The notes under the pieces: generated by a model
The model's input: the letters and a program-made list of their open reading frames with translations, nothing else
Databases searched by the model: none
What the model was told of the DNA's origin: nothing
Made by a program: the position numbers and the translations under genes
NCBI GenBank assembly: GCA_020725025.1
Contig: DYFV01000032.1
Location: 1 to 55,741, forward strand
DNA: 55,741 bases
Source of the DNA: Azoarcus sp.
GTDB taxonomy: Bacteria; Pseudomonadota; Gammaproteobacteria; Burkholderiales; Rhodocyclaceae
Direction of reading: 5' to 3'
In this document: in pieces, positions 17,515 through 27,080 of the stretch
Layout: the number at the start of each line of letters is the position of its first letter
Numbering within the stretch: the first letter of the stretch is position 1

Positions 17515-20500
17515 ATGGAAAAAGTGGGAGATTCAGAGATCGTTCCGGGCTTGGACTTCCGCCGAATTTTCGAGGGCTCCCCCTCGCCTTCTCTCATTCT
17601 CGCCCCGGACTTCACGATCGTCGCCGTCAACGACGCCTATCTCGAGGCCACGCTGACTCGACGGGAGGCGATCGTCGGCAAGCCGATCTTCGAGGTCTTT
17701 CCGGACAATCCCGAGGACCCCCAGGCCACCGGCATGAAGTGCCTGAGCGCGTCGCTGCGGCGGGTACTGGCGACGGGCCGCACGGATACCATGCCCCTGC
17801 AGAAGTACGACATCCGGACTCCCGACGGTCGGTTCGAGGAGCGCCACTGGAGCCCGGTCAACGTTCCCGTGCCGGACGACCGGGGAAGGGTGAGCTGCAT
17901 CATCCATCGGGTCGAAGACGTCACCGACCTCGTGCGCAGTCAGGCGCAGGGCGCCGAAGACCGCGAGGCGCCGGTGTCGGCTAATCTGCGGGCCCAGGCC
18001 CTTGCGGCGGAGTCCTTCCGGCGCGGCCGGGAGCTCGACGCGGCCAACGCGCAGCTGAGGGGCGCGAACGAGGCCCTGGCGCAGCTCGACCGGGCCCGGA
18101 TCGACTTCTTCAACGAGGTCAGCCACGAGCTGCGCACGCCCCTGACCCTGTTGCTCTGGTCGCTGGAGCAGCTGAAGCGTTCTGCCGGCACGCTCGGCGA
18201 GGGCCCGAACAAGGCGCTCGCCAACGCCGAGCACAACGCCAGGCGCCTGCTCCGACTGGTCAACACCCTGCTGGAGTTCGCCCGGCTCGAATCGGGACGG
18301 ATCAAGGCGGTGTTTCGTCCCACCGATCTCGCGGAGCTCACCTGCGAGCTTGCCAGCCAGTTCCGCTCGGCGGTGGAGCACGCGGGCCTGGAGTTGGCCC
18401 TCGAATGCGCGCCGCTGCCCGGCCCCGCATATGTCGACCGGGAGATGTGGGAGAAGATCGTCGTCAACCTCCTCGCCAACGCCTTCAAGTTCACCGCCGA
18501 GGGCCGCATCGAGGTGCGACTCGAAGCGAACGACGGGCAGGCGGAACTCGTCGTCAGGGATACGGGGATCGGTATCGCGGAAGAAGATCTCCCGCGAATC
18601 TTCGAGCGCTTCTACCGCGGCAAGGAGCAGGCTCCCCGGGGCGGCCAGGGCACGGGAATAGGCCTCGCGCTGGTGCGGGAGCTGGTGCGCCTGCACGGCG
18701 GCGAGATCCGCGTCGAAAGCGCTCCGGGCAAAGGCACGGCCCTCTTCGTCGCGCTTCCTCTCGGGCGGGCCCACCTTCCGGAGCACGCCGTCCAGGAAGG
18801 CCCCCCGGTCGCGCATCCGGGAAAGACGGAACTCTATGTGGCCGAAGTCGAGAGCTGGCTGACTCGGGACGAACCGCCCGGGCCGGCCGAGCCGACCACC
18901 GCCGCACCCGAGGACGCCCGGGTACTGGTGGTCGACGACAACCCGGACATGGCGGGCTACATGTCCCGCCTGCTCGGGGAGCGCTTCCGGACTCGGGCCA
19001 TGGCCGACGGCGCCGCCGCGCTGGCCAGCGTCTACGAGGATGCGCCCGACGTCCTGGTGACGGACCTGCGGATGGCGGGGTTGGGCGGGCTCGACCTGGT
19101 GCGAGCGATCCGCAGCGACCCCAGGATCTCGGCCTTGCCGATCATCATCGTGTCCGGCCTCGCCGACGAGGAAGCGCGCAGCGTCGCCCTTGAAGCCGGG
19201 GCGGACGATTTCCTGGTCAAGCCTTTCAGCGCCCGCGAGCTCTTCGCCCGCGTCGGCGCGCTCGTGGAGCAGGCGCAACGCAGCCGCCTGGAGCGGACGC
19301 TGCGAGCCGAAGCCGAGGCCGCCCGCGCGCGGATGCGGATGGTGCTCGAGAGCGTCGGCGAAGCTTTCGTCGCGGTCGATCGAGACTGGCGGATCACGTT
19401 CGCCAACGGCAGGGCCGCGGACTGGCTGGGGAAGCCACGGGAGGATCTGGTCAGGCAGGCGCTCGCGGACGTCCTGCCGGAGACCACCCAGGGCGAGTTT
19501 CGCGAAACCCTGCGGGACGCGATGAAGCTCCGACAGAACGGCCGGATCGAATACGCCCGGCAGCAGCGCTGCTGGCACGTCGAGGTCTCCCCCTCGCCGG
19601 AGGGACTGGTGCTGCTGGCGAGCGACATCACCGAACGCAAGGCCGCCGAGGCCCGCGTGCTGCACCTGGCACGCCACGATCCTCTGACGGACCTGCCGAA
19701 TCGCTCGCTGCTCTACGAGCTCGGGGAACACATGCTCGCTGGGGCGCGCCGATCGGACGACATGCTCGCGGTGTTCTTCCTCGACCTGGACCGCTTCAAG
19801 CCGATCAACGACACCTACGGCCACAAGGTGGGTGACCAGTTGCTGCAGCAGGTCGCACAGCGGATCTCCCGGTCCCTTCGCAACGAGGACTGGGTGGCGC
19901 GTTTCGGGGGGGACGAGTTCGTCGCCCTGCTGCCCAAGCTGCGGAGCGCCGAGGACGCGGCCCGCGCCGCCTCCCACGTGCTCGACGTGCTGCGCATCCC
20001 CTTCCGCATCGACGGCATGGAACTGCATTGCATGCCCAGCATCGGCATCAGCCTCTTTCCCGGGGACGGCGAAACCATCGACGCGCTGATCCAGAGCGCC
20101 GATGCCGCGATGTACCACGCCAAGGAGCACGGGCGCAGCAGCTTCCAGTTCTACACCCGCTCGCTCGGTCAGCAGGCCCAGACCGCCCTGGCGATCGAAC
20201 ATGGCCTGCGCCACTGTCTGGAAGATGCGGCATGTGGATTGCAGCTTCATTACCAGCCGGTGGTGGATACGGTGAACGGCACGCTCACGGGCGTCGAGGC
20301 CCTGCTGCGATGGCTGCAGCCAGGCGGCCGGTATCTGTCGCCCGAGATCTTCATCCCGGTCGCCGAGACCACCGGCCTCATCCAGGCGCTCGGCGAGTGG
20401 GTGTTCCGGGAGGTCTACCGCCAACACCGGGTGTGGCAGGGGCAGGGGCTGCCGGCGCTGCGGATCGCGGTAAACGTGTCGGCCGTACAGTTCCGTCATC

Positions 20501-20970
20501 GTGATTTCCTGCCGGGGCTGGAGCATTCCATCCTGGACGCGGAGATCGACCCCGCGTGCCTGCTCCTGGAACTGACCGAGAGCGCCCTCATGAAGGACGT
20601 CGACCGCTATGTGGATCACCTCCAGGCGCTTCGGGAAATCGGCGTCCAGATCGCCCTGGACGATTTCGGAACCGGCTACTCGAGCCTCAGTCAGCTCAGC
20701 CGGCTGCCGCTCGACAAGCTGAAGATCGACCGCTCCTTCGTCTCGAACCTCGAGCCCGGCGGGCCCGGCCCGGCCATCGTCGAGGCCATCATCCTGCTGG
20801 GACGCACGCTCGACCTCGAGATCGTCGCCGAAGGCGTCGAGACGGCGGAAAGCCTGGACTTCCTTCGCGAGCGGGCCTGCCATCACGCGCAGGGCTACTA
20901 CCTCGGCGTGCCCATGCCTGCAGATGCGTTCGCGCAATGGTACCGGGACCGGACGACAGGATCGCATTAG
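17515..20970 (+). CDS. PAS-histidine kinase-receiver-PAS-GGDEF-EAL fusion protein
   Basis: An 1151-residue soluble signalling protein with no membrane segments. Order: PAS (~14-130); short coiled coil; HisKA with phospho-acceptor H204 in SHELRTP; HATPase (~300-425) with NLLANAFKF and [10 protein letters not shown]; receiver (~468-590) with phospho-site D517 and K569; second PAS (~605-715); GGDEF with intact active site GGDEF 798-802 and an RxxD inhibitory site (RNED) before it; EAL with E928 in EALLRW, ELTES and DDFGTGYSS. Kinase, cyclase and phosphodiesterase motifs all look intact. The ATG at 17515 was chosen over the adjacent TTG. It is followed 8 bases later by the GAF gene, forming an operon with a lone receiver. 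Confidence 0.9.
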   Translation: MEKVGDSEIVPGLDFRRIFEGSPSPSLILAPDFTIVAVNDAYLEATLTRREAIVGKPIFEVFPDNPEDPQATGMKCLSASLRRVLATGRTDTMPLQKYDIRTPDGRFEERHWSPVNVPVPDDRGRVSCIIHRVEDVTDLVRSQAQGAEDREAPVSANLRAQALAAESFRRGRELDAANAQLRGANEALAQLDRARIDFFNEVSHELRTPLTLLLWSLEQLKRSAGTLGEGPNKALANAEHNARRLLRLVNTLLEFARLESGRIKAVFRPTDLAELTCELASQFRSAVEHAGLELALECAPLPGPAYVDREMWEKIVVNLLANAFKFTAEGRIEVRLEANDGQAELVVRDTGIGIAEEDLPRIFERFYRGKEQAPRGGQGTGIGLALVRELVRLHGGEIRVESAPGKGTALFVALPLGRAHLPEHAVQEGPPVAHPGKTELYVAEVESWLTRDEPPGPAEPTTAAPEDARVLVVDDNPDMAGYMSRLLGERFRTRAMADGAAALASVYEDAPDVLVTDLRMAGLGGLDLVRAIRSDPRISALPIIIVSGLADEEARSVALEAGADDFLVKPFSARELFARVGALVEQAQRSRLERTLRAEAEAARARMRMVLESVGEAFVAVDRDWRITFANGRAADWLGKPREDLVRQALADVLPETTQGEFRETLRDAMKLRQNGRIEYARQQRCWHVEVSPSPEGLVLLASDITERKAAEARVLHLARHDPLTDLPNRSLLYELGEHMLAGARRSDDMLAVFFLDLDRFKPINDTYGHKVGDQLLQQVAQRISRSLRNEDWVARFGGDEFVALLPKLRSAEDAARAASHVLDVLRIPFRIDGMELHCMPSIGISLFPGDGETIDALIQSADAAMYHAKEHGRSSFQFYTRSLGQQAQTALAIEHGLRHCLEDAACGLQLHYQPVVDTVNGTLTGVEALLRWLQPGGRYLSPEIFIPVAETTGLIQALGEWVFREVYRQHRVWQGQGLPALRIAVNVSAVQFRHRDFLPGLEHSILDAEIDPACLLLELTESALMKDVDRYVDHLQALREIGVQIALDDFGTGYSSLSQLSRLPLDKLKIDRSFVSNLEPGGPGPAIVEAIILLGRTLDLEIVAEGVETAESLDFLRERACHHAQGYYLGVPMPADAFAQWYRDRTTGSH

Positions 20971-20978
20971 GAGGCGGC

Positions 20979-22190
20979 ATGGGGCTTCGACGGAACGCGA
21001 GGACCACCCGAGAGGCATGGCGCCACTACGCCGTAACCGGCGCTTTGCCGGAGAGCGTACTGCGGGAACCCATCGAGCGTGCCTGGCGGCGCTGCCATCA
21101 GGTCGGCGCGAGCCCCTTCGTCGTGCGCGCGCGCGAGCTGCCGTCCGCGCAGTCCGCGGCGCTCTTCGAGCGGGAGCGCGACCTGCTCGACGCCGCGCGC
21201 CCCTACATGCAGGCCCTCTCCGAGGCGGCCGGCACGGCGCGGCACGCCGCCATGCTGGGCGATCGCAATGCCGCGGTGCTCGACGTGGTGGGCGACGAGG
21301 AAAGCGTCCGCGGCAAGCAGCGTGTGCCCGGACCGGGCGCCCTCCTGTCGGAAGCGGAAGCCGGGGCGAACGGTATCGGCAGCCCGCTGGCGGAAGGCGG
21401 CTACATCGAGCTCGTGGGGCCGGAGCACTTCATCGAGGGCTTCCACCCGTTCACCTGCCAGGGACTCCCCCTCTACGGGCCGGAGGGCGAGACCGTGGGC
21501 GTGCTGAGCACCTCCGTTCGGCGCGTCGAGGCGTCGCACCGGATACGGGAGATCCTCACCTGCGCCGCACACGGAATCGAGGCGGAGCTGATGCGCCGGC
21601 GCCTGTCGGACGATCTCCACGCACTCCTGACATCCCGGGACGACGAGGCGCGCCTGCTCGACCGGCTCCAGCAGGACATCGTCCAGCTGCAGGGCGCCGC
21701 CCGCCTGCGTCTCGAGACGGCGATCCGGCTCGCACGCAGCGATCTGCGCCCGGCGGCGCTGCGTCTCGTCGCGGCCGCCACCGACCTCATCCGCCGTTTC
21801 CAGCGGCAGTCCCACCTCTGGCGAGAGATCGCTACGGCGACTCCGAGCGCTCCCGGCCTCCTCGACCTCGGCGACGAAACCGAGGCGGTCGGGGCACTCC
21901 TGACGACGGAGGCCACGGTCCGCGGGCTGCACGTGGAGGTGCGCCGCGAGGTGCCGATCCGGGTCCACGCCGATCCGGGCGAGTTGCGGCGGCGGCTCTT
22001 CCGGGCGTTCCTGCGCGCCTTCGATCTGACGACGCGGGGACACACGGTGCGCGCCGAGCTGATCACGGACGAGGAATCCGACCTGGGGGTGGTGCGCTTC
22101 CCGGCGACACCCGAGGCGACCCTCGCCATTCCCCGGCGTTCGCACATCGTGCCCATGCAAGCCGGGCCCCCGGAAGCCGAAGGGAGGTGA
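20979..22190 (+). CDS. AcoR-type GAF sensor protein lacking an AAA+ domain
   Basis: A 403-residue cytoplasmic protein. Residues ~20-200 match the N-terminal sensory part of AcoR-like sigma54 regulators: IERAWRRC, DAARPYMQAL, MLGDRNAAVLDVVGD, SEAEAGANGIGSPLA, VGPEHFIEGFHPFTC and GVLSTS. The usual AAA+ and Fis domains are absent; instead there is a ~200-residue helical region, followed by a part that may be a degenerate histidine-kinase-like dimerisation/ATPase module without recognisable catalytic motifs. AGGAGG overlaps the stop of the upstream kinase gene, implying translational coupling. It probably passes a small-molecule signal to the neighbouring kinase or receiver; this is inference. 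Confidence 0.75.
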   Translation: MGLRRNARTTREAWRHYAVTGALPESVLREPIERAWRRCHQVGASPFVVRARELPSAQSAALFERERDLLDAARPYMQALSEAAGTARHAAMLGDRNAAVLDVVGDEESVRGKQRVPGPGALLSEAEAGANGIGSPLAEGGYIELVGPEHFIEGFHPFTCQGLPLYGPEGETVGVLSTSVRRVEASHRIREILTCAAHGIEAELMRRRLSDDLHALLTSRDDEARLLDRLQQDIVQLQGAARLRLETAIRLARSDLRPAALRLVAAATDLIRRFQRQSHLWREIATATPSAPGLLDLGDETEAVGALLTTEATVRGLHVEVRREVPIRVHADPGELRRRLFRAFLRAFDLTTRGHTVRAELITDEESDLGVVRFPATPEATLAIPRRSHIVPMQAGPPEAEGR

Positions 22191-22196
22191 TCGAGC

Positions 22197-22595
22197 GTGG
22201 TGGACATTTCTTCGACCGAAACTGCCGCGACGGCCGGAAGGAAGGTTCTGGTCGCCGACGACGACCATGAGTTTCGAGAGGCCCTGACCGAGATCCTGGC
22301 GCTGGAGGGCTGGAACGTGTTGCAGGCCCGCGACGGCAAGGAAGCGCTCGACCACGCCCGCAACATGGACCCGGACGTCCTGCTTCTCGACCATCGCATG
22401 CCCGCCCTGACCGGGGCGGAGGTGGTCCGGCGCCTGCGCGCCGACGGAGTCCCGGTACCGGTCGTGTTCGTAAGCGCGGCGGAGGAGCTCGAGGAGTTGG
22501 CAGCCTCCGTCGGCGTCGCCTGCCGCTTGCGCAAGCCCTTCGGCCTCGACGAACTCGCAGCGATGCTGCATCGCGCCCTGAATGGTCTCTGCTGA
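22197..22595 (+). CDS. Stand-alone response-regulator receiver domain
   Basis: A 132-residue CheY-like protein consisting of one receiver domain: acidic pocket ADDDHEF (20-26), phospho-acceptor D65 in LLLDHRMPA, and K113 in LRKPFG. There is no output domain. GTG at 22197 is the likely start, with GGGAGG nine bases upstream overlapping the end of the GAF gene; a second GTG follows immediately. Third gene of the signalling operon; a phosphate-shuttle or protein-interaction role with the hybrid kinase is the natural reading. Confidence 0.88.
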   Translation: MVDISSTETAATAGRKVLVADDDHEFREALTEILALEGWNVLQARDGKEALDHARNMDPDVLLLDHRMPALTGAEVVRRLRADGVPVPVVFVSAAEELEELAASVGVACRLRKPFGLDELAAMLHRALNGLC

Positions 22596-22749
22596 AACGA
22601 AGCGGGCGGCAGGGCTGTGGAGGGAGCCAGCCACATCTCGCAGGCCGCCGAATGGAGCCGATTCCGGTCCGCCTTGTGAGCGGCCCTTCCTGACCTAGAC
22701 TGAATGGCCGCCGAGGCGAAGGCATCGGCACGGATACGCGAGGCAGCAC

Positions 22750-23481
22750 ATGATCGTCACGAATTCCCAATCGGGCACCAACGTCTGCGAGGTCGCGGAC
22801 GGGATCTACCGCATCAGCACGCCGATCCGCAGCAACAACGGGCCGGCGGCCTTCTCCTTCAACCAGTATCTGGTGCTGGACGACGAGCCCCTGCTCTTCC
22901 ACACCGGCCTGCGGCGGCTGTTCCCGCTGGTGCGGGAGGCGGTCGCCAGCCTGATGCCGGTCGAGCGGCTGCGCTACCTCGCCTTCTCGCATGTGGAGGC
23001 GGACGAGTGCGGGGCGCTCAACGACTGGCTGGCGGTGGCGCCGCAGTCGGTACCGGTATGCGGCAAGGTCGCCGCGATGGTCTCGGTGGGCGACATGGCC
23101 GACCGGCCGCCGCGGGCGCTGGCCGACGGGGAGACGCTCTCCCTGGGCCGGCATTCGGTGCGCTGGTTCGACACGCCGCACCTGCCCCACGGCTGGGAGT
23201 GCGGCTACCTGATGGAGGAGCGCACCCGCACCCTGCTGTGCGGCGATCTGTTCACGCAGCCGGGAACGGGCGAGGTGGCGGTCACCGAGTCCGACATCCT
23301 CGGCCCGAGCGAAGCCTTCCGGCTCGAAATGGACTACTTCTCCCATGGGCGAGACGCGCCGGCGCTCATCGAGCGGCTCGCCGCCGCGCAGCCGACCACG
23401 CTGGCCTGCATGCACGGCAGTGTCTGGCGGGGCGACGGGGCCGCGCTGCTGCGCGCGCTCGGCGAGGCGCTCTCGGCCTGA
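22750..23481 (+). CDS. ODP-type metallo-beta-lactamase-fold protein
   Basis: A 243-residue protein of the ODP (oxygen-binding di-iron, FprA-like) branch of the MBL fold. SHVEADECGAL supplies the H-x-E-x-D di-metal motif, HLPHGWECG another His, LLCGDLF the bridging Asp, and CMHGS the final His. There is no flavodoxin domain, so unlike FprA it could not by itself reduce O2 or NO; a sensing role has been proposed for such lone domains. The ATG at 22750 follows GAGGCAG. It converges on ppk2 across a hairpin. Confidence 0.83.
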   Translation: MIVTNSQSGTNVCEVADGIYRISTPIRSNNGPAAFSFNQYLVLDDEPLLFHTGLRRLFPLVREAVASLMPVERLRYLAFSHVEADECGALNDWLAVAPQSVPVCGKVAAMVSVGDMADRPPRALADGETLSLGRHSVRWFDTPHLPHGWECGYLMEERTRTLLCGDLFTQPGTGEVAVTESDILGPSEAFRLEMDYFSHGRDAPALIERLAAAQPTTLACMHGSVWRGDGAALLRALGEALSA

Positions 23482-23510
23482 GCGGCAGCCGGCCACCGGC
23501 CGGCGCCGCT
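23481..23510. terminator. Symmetric hairpin between convergent genes
   Basis: AGCGGC-A-GCCGGCC, loop ACC, GGCCGGC-GCCGCT: a 13-bp stem with one bulged A filling the space between the ODP gene and ppk2 stop codons. There are no T tracts, so it may act as a bidirectional transcription barrier or mRNA 3'-end protector. Confidence 0.55.
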
Positions 23511-24694
23511 CACAGGATGGGCGTCATCTCGTGCTCGCCGCGCTCGTAGACCACGTTGGCGCGGCCCACCAGCAGCGGGTCGAGGGGACCGACCCGCTCG
23601 AGGTCCTTGTTGCCGTAGGGCAGCTTGTGCAGCACGTAGCGCATGGCGTTGAGCCGCGCGCGCTTCTTGCAATCGGACTTCACCACGGTCCACGGCGCGT
23701 CGGCCGTGTCGGTGTAGAAGAACATCGCCTCCTTGCTCTTGGTGTAGTCGTCCCACTTGTCGAGGGAGGCCATGTCGATGGGCGAGAGCTTCCACTGCTT
23801 GAGCGGGTGGCGCTCGCGCTCCTTGAAGCGGCGGCGCTGCTCCTCGCGGCTCACCGAGAACCAGAACTTGATGACATGGATGCCGCTGCGCACCAGGTTG
23901 CGCTCGAACTCCGGCACCTGGCGCATGAACTCGTTGTACTCGTCGTTGCTGCAGAAGCCCATCACCCGCTCGACGCCGGCGCGGTTGTACCAGGAGCGGT
24001 CGAACATCACGATCTCGCCCGCGCTCGGCAGGTGCTGGATGTAGCGCTGGAAGTACCACTGGCCGCGCTCGGTCTCGGTCGGCTTCTCCAGCGCCACCAC
24101 CCGCGCGCCGCGCGGATTCAGGTGCTCCATGAAGCGCTTGATGGTGCCGCCCTTGCCCGCCGCGTCGCGGCCTTCGAACACGATCACCACCTTCTGGCCG
24201 GTCTCCTTCACCCAGGCCTGCAACTTCAGCAGCTCCACCTGCAGGCGGTACTTCTGCTTCTCGTAGTTCTTGCGCGACATCAGGTTCTTGTAGGGATAGC
24301 CCCCCAGCCGCCAGTCGTCGGCGAGTTGGTCGTCGGGGCTCACCGGCATCCTGGCCTGGGGCGCGTCGCCCTTGAGCAGGGCTTCGCGCAGCGCGGCGGC
24401 GTCGTCGGGCGAGGCGCCGGCAAGAACCGCTTCGAGGGTTTTCGTCAGCGCACCGATGCCTTCCGCCGCGGCCGCCTGCACGATGTCGCCGACCGCCACC
24501 GCCTTGGAATCGCGCGCCGCGCTCACCGCCTGATCCACTTCGAAGCGCTCGATTCCCGCCTGGGTAGCCGCAGGAGCGATGTCGCCGGCGCGCGCGAGCC
24601 GCGGCGTGCCGGCCGGCTCCCTGTGGTTGCTGCGGGCCGCGCGGCGGACGGGGGCGCGCTTGGATTTCGGGTCTTTCCTGTCTGCGGCTTCCAT
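23510..24694 (-). CDS. ppk2: Polyphosphate kinase 2
   Basis: A 394-residue PPK2-family kinase that transfers phosphate between polyphosphate and nucleotides. It has Walker A GRDAAGKGGT (K181) and the lid/Walker B region FDRSWYNRAGVERVMGF, plus the usual core from YPYKNLMSRKNYEKQ to LPYGNKDL. About 120 N-terminal residues precede the core, Ala-rich and not conserved. Whether it prefers GDP or ADP cannot be read with certainty. The ATG at 24694 has CCGGAG six bases upstream. It follows the Suv3-like helicase gene by 128 bases on the same strand. Confidence 0.9.
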   Translation of the reverse strand: MEAADRKDPKSKRAPVRRAARSNHREPAGTPRLARAGDIAPAATQAGIERFEVDQAVSAARDSKAVAVGDIVQAAAAEGIGALTKTLEAVLAGASPDDAAALREALLKGDAPQARMPVSPDDQLADDWRLGGYPYKNLMSRKNYEKQKYRLQVELLKLQAWVKETGQKVVIVFEGRDAAGKGGTIKRFMEHLNPRGARVVALEKPTETERGQWYFQRYIQHLPSAGEIVMFDRSWYNRAGVERVMGFCSNDEYNEFMRQVPEFERNLVRSGIHVIKFWFSVSREEQRRRFKERERHPLKQWKLSPIDMASLDKWDDYTKSKEAMFFYTDTADAPWTVVKSDCKKRARLNAMRYVLHKLPYGNKDLERVGPLDPLLVGRANVVYERGEHEMTPIL

Positions 24695-24822
24695 GGGGGC
24701 TCCGGATTTGCGGTGGCAACCCGTCCGATTTTACCGAGCGGCTTCGTTTCCCGCGTCCCCCTTCCTTGACCGTGGGCAAAGGTGCCGCAGAATTTGTGCC
24801 CGACGGGCAGGCGAGCGGCCGC

Positions 24823-26880
24823 TCAGCGCCCCGATCGGCCGCGCCCTTCCCGCCGCTCGCCGCGCGGTGCGCCGCGGCTGGTGCGACGGAACGGACCGCG
24901 CCGGCGCTTCTCCTCGTGGCGCCGGCCGTGCTGGCGGGCGAGCATCTCGTCCACGGTCTCCGACATGCTGCGGGCGAGCGCCACCGCGGCTTCCGCGTCC
25001 GGGTACCAGTCGGGCAGGCGGTAGCCCAGCCAGGCGTAGGCGGAGTATTTCTTGCACGCGTCCTCGGCGCCCTGCAGCGCGAAGCGTCCCTCGCCCACCG
25101 GCTCGATCGCGAGGCGCGAGCGGCGCTCGCCGGCGAGCGCCCTCGCCCATTCCCGCCACGCCTGGGCGAGCGTTTCGACGCGGGTCGATACCGGGACCAG
25201 CGACAGGGTGAAGCGGTGTTCGAGCGACAGCGGCAGGGTGTCGAGCCACCAGGCACGCTCGATCTGCTCGCTGAGGTCGCCGGGGAGGAAGAAGTCGTCG
25301 GTGAGGTCGATGTTGCGCGCGAAGAGCTCGAGGAGCTTCGCCAGGGCCTGCTCGCCGGTGGCCGCGGAGATGCTCTTCAAGTGCTGCAGCGAGGGCGTGA
25401 CGTAGAAGCCGCGACTGGAAAGGGGCTCGGCGCGCGCGCCCATGAGGCGCGTGACGATGCGGTGGGTGTGGTCGTCGAAGCCTGCCACCAGGCCCGCCTC
25501 GTGGATGCCGAAGCGCCCCGCCCGGCCGGCGATCTGGTGGGTGAGCCAGGGCGGCAGGATGTCCTCCGAGATGCCGTCGAACTTCTTCGCGGTGGTGAAA
25601 ACCACCCGCGCCACCGGCAGGTTCAAGCCCATGCCGATGGCGTCGGTGGCCACCACGATATCCGCCTCGCCGTCGCGAAACCGCTGGGCCTGGGCGCGGC
25701 GCACCTCGGGCGAGAGGTTGCCGTAGATGGTGGCCACGCGAAAACCCGCCGCTGCGATGTTGGCGGCCCAATCGAGCACTTCCCGGCGCGAGAACGCGAT
25801 CACCGCGTCGCCGCGACGCAGCTGGCCGATGCTGCCCACCGAGCGCGGCTGCATCTCCAGCGGCGACTTGCGCTTCAGGGTGATCACCTCGAGCTGGCAA
25901 CCCAGGCGGTCGGCGAGCGCCTCGACCGCTCCGCGCGCGGACAGCGACCCGAGCAGGTACACCGTCTTCGCCGCCGCGCCGCACACCGCCGCGGTCCACG
26001 CCGAGCCGCGCTCGAGATCCTCCAGCATCTGGATCTCGTCGATCACCGCCACCTCCACCGGGCGCGTGGTGTCGAGCATCTCGATGGTGCTGGCGACGTG
26101 GGTCGCGCCGGGCGTGATGCGCCGCTCCTCGCCGGTGACGAGGCTCACCTTGACGCCGCGCTCGGCGAGCCGCTCGTAGTTCTCCAGGGCGAGCAGCCGC
26201 AGCGGCGCGAGGTAGACGCCGGTCTCCGCCTTCGCCAGCGCCTCCATCGCCTGATGGGTCTTGCCCGAGTTGGTCGGCCCCAGGATCGCGACGAAGCGGC
26301 GGCGCATCATGAAGGCCGTCTCGAAGGACTCCGGGTAGCGGGCGAGCCGCACCGTGCCGCGCGCGACCTCCGCCCGGGTCTCGGCGCGGCGGCGCACCGC
26401 GGCCTCGGCCAACCGGTCCTCCACGATCTGGAAGCGCCGGCTGGCGAGCTCCTTGCCGGTCTCGAGCGCTCGCAGGAAGCGGGCGCCGTCCAGCCCCTCG
26501 GCCTCGGCACGGCGCAGCACGCCGGCGACGAAGTCGCGCACCTCGGCCTCGAATTCCGCTAGCGATTCGGCATGGAGGCGCTCCCGCACCAGGGCGAGAT
26601 GGCGCTCCTCGGGGAGCTTGCGCCATTTCTGCACCCGGGCCAGCACGCAGCGCTGGGGCACCAGTCGGTAGGGGAAGCGGCGGCCCTCGGCCTCGACCTC
26701 GCCGGCGACTTCGATGGCGATCGCCCCCTCGTTGTGCACCAGCCGGGCGTTGAAGCCGTGGAGGTAGACATGCAGCTCGCGCGCGATGTCGAGCAGCGCC
26801 TCGTCGGCATCAGGATCCGATCCGGCGGGGATCACCGCCTCCGGATCGATGATGAAATTCTCGTCGTCCAATTCGCTCAT
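24823..26880 (-). CDS. Suv3-like DEAD/DEAH-type helicase
   Basis: A 685-residue superfamily 2 helicase resembling mitochondrial Suv3. Residues 1-195 are an N-terminal extension. Motif I is GPTNSGKT (201-208), motif II DEIQM with VIDE, motif III GSLS, and motif VI HQIAGRAGRFG; YGNLSPEVRRAQAQRF and VATDAIGMGLNLP are very close to Suv3. The C-terminus is Arg/Gly-rich (RRTSRGAPRGERR), suggesting RNA binding. RNA unwinding or decay is the expected role. The start at 26880 gives a convincing N-terminus but only a modest SD. Confidence 0.88.
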   Translation of the reverse strand: MSELDDENFIIDPEAVIPAGSDPDADEALLDIARELHVYLHGFNARLVHNEGAIAIEVAGEVEAEGRRFPYRLVPQRCVLARVQKWRKLPEERHLALVRERLHAESLAEFEAEVRDFVAGVLRRAEAEGLDGARFLRALETGKELASRRFQIVEDRLAEAAVRRRAETRAEVARGTVRLARYPESFETAFMMRRRFVAILGPTNSGKTHQAMEALAKAETGVYLAPLRLLALENYERLAERGVKVSLVTGEERRITPGATHVASTIEMLDTTRPVEVAVIDEIQMLEDLERGSAWTAAVCGAAAKTVYLLGSLSARGAVEALADRLGCQLEVITLKRKSPLEMQPRSVGSIGQLRRGDAVIAFSRREVLDWAANIAAAGFRVATIYGNLSPEVRRAQAQRFRDGEADIVVATDAIGMGLNLPVARVVFTTAKKFDGISEDILPPWLTHQIAGRAGRFGIHEAGLVAGFDDHTHRIVTRLMGARAEPLSSRGFYVTPSLQHLKSISAATGEQALAKLLELFARNIDLTDDFFLPGDLSEQIERAWWLDTLPLSLEHRFTLSLVPVSTRVETLAQAWREWARALAGERRSRLAIEPVGEGRFALQGAEDACKKYSAYAWLGYRLPDWYPDAEAAVALARSMSETVDEMLARQHGRRHEEKRRRGPFRRTSRGAPRGERREGRGRSGR

Positions 26881-27032
26881 CCCAGGAAACCGGAAACCAT
26901 CCCCCGCACCCAGCGGTCACGGGCGTCCCGTTGCGGTGCGAGCAAGCGCTGCGCCCGGGAAACGAATACTAGCGCTTTGGAGCGGCGGCGCGCGCCGCCA
27001 GACAAATCAATGCCATTCACCGCACCGGATCC

Positions 27033-27056
27033 GGATGTCCCCGGATGGGGACATCC
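27033..27056. terminator. Perfect 10-bp inverted repeat after the NTPase/winged-helix gene
   Basis: GGATGTCCCC (27033-27042), loop GGAT, GGGGACATCC (27047-27056). It sits 24 bases past the stop of the leftward regulator gene and well upstream of the Suv3-like gene. There is no T tract on either side, so it may be a factor-assisted terminator or an operator. Confidence 0.45.
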
Positions 27057-27080
27057 TTGCCGACTCGCCGCCGTCGCCCA

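Noticed and set aside
17533..21018. 1161-codon open frame antisense to the kinase fusion
   Set aside because: It mirrors the kinase gene exactly. GC-rich codon bias keeps the opposite frame open; its sequence is low-complexity, without domains or SD.
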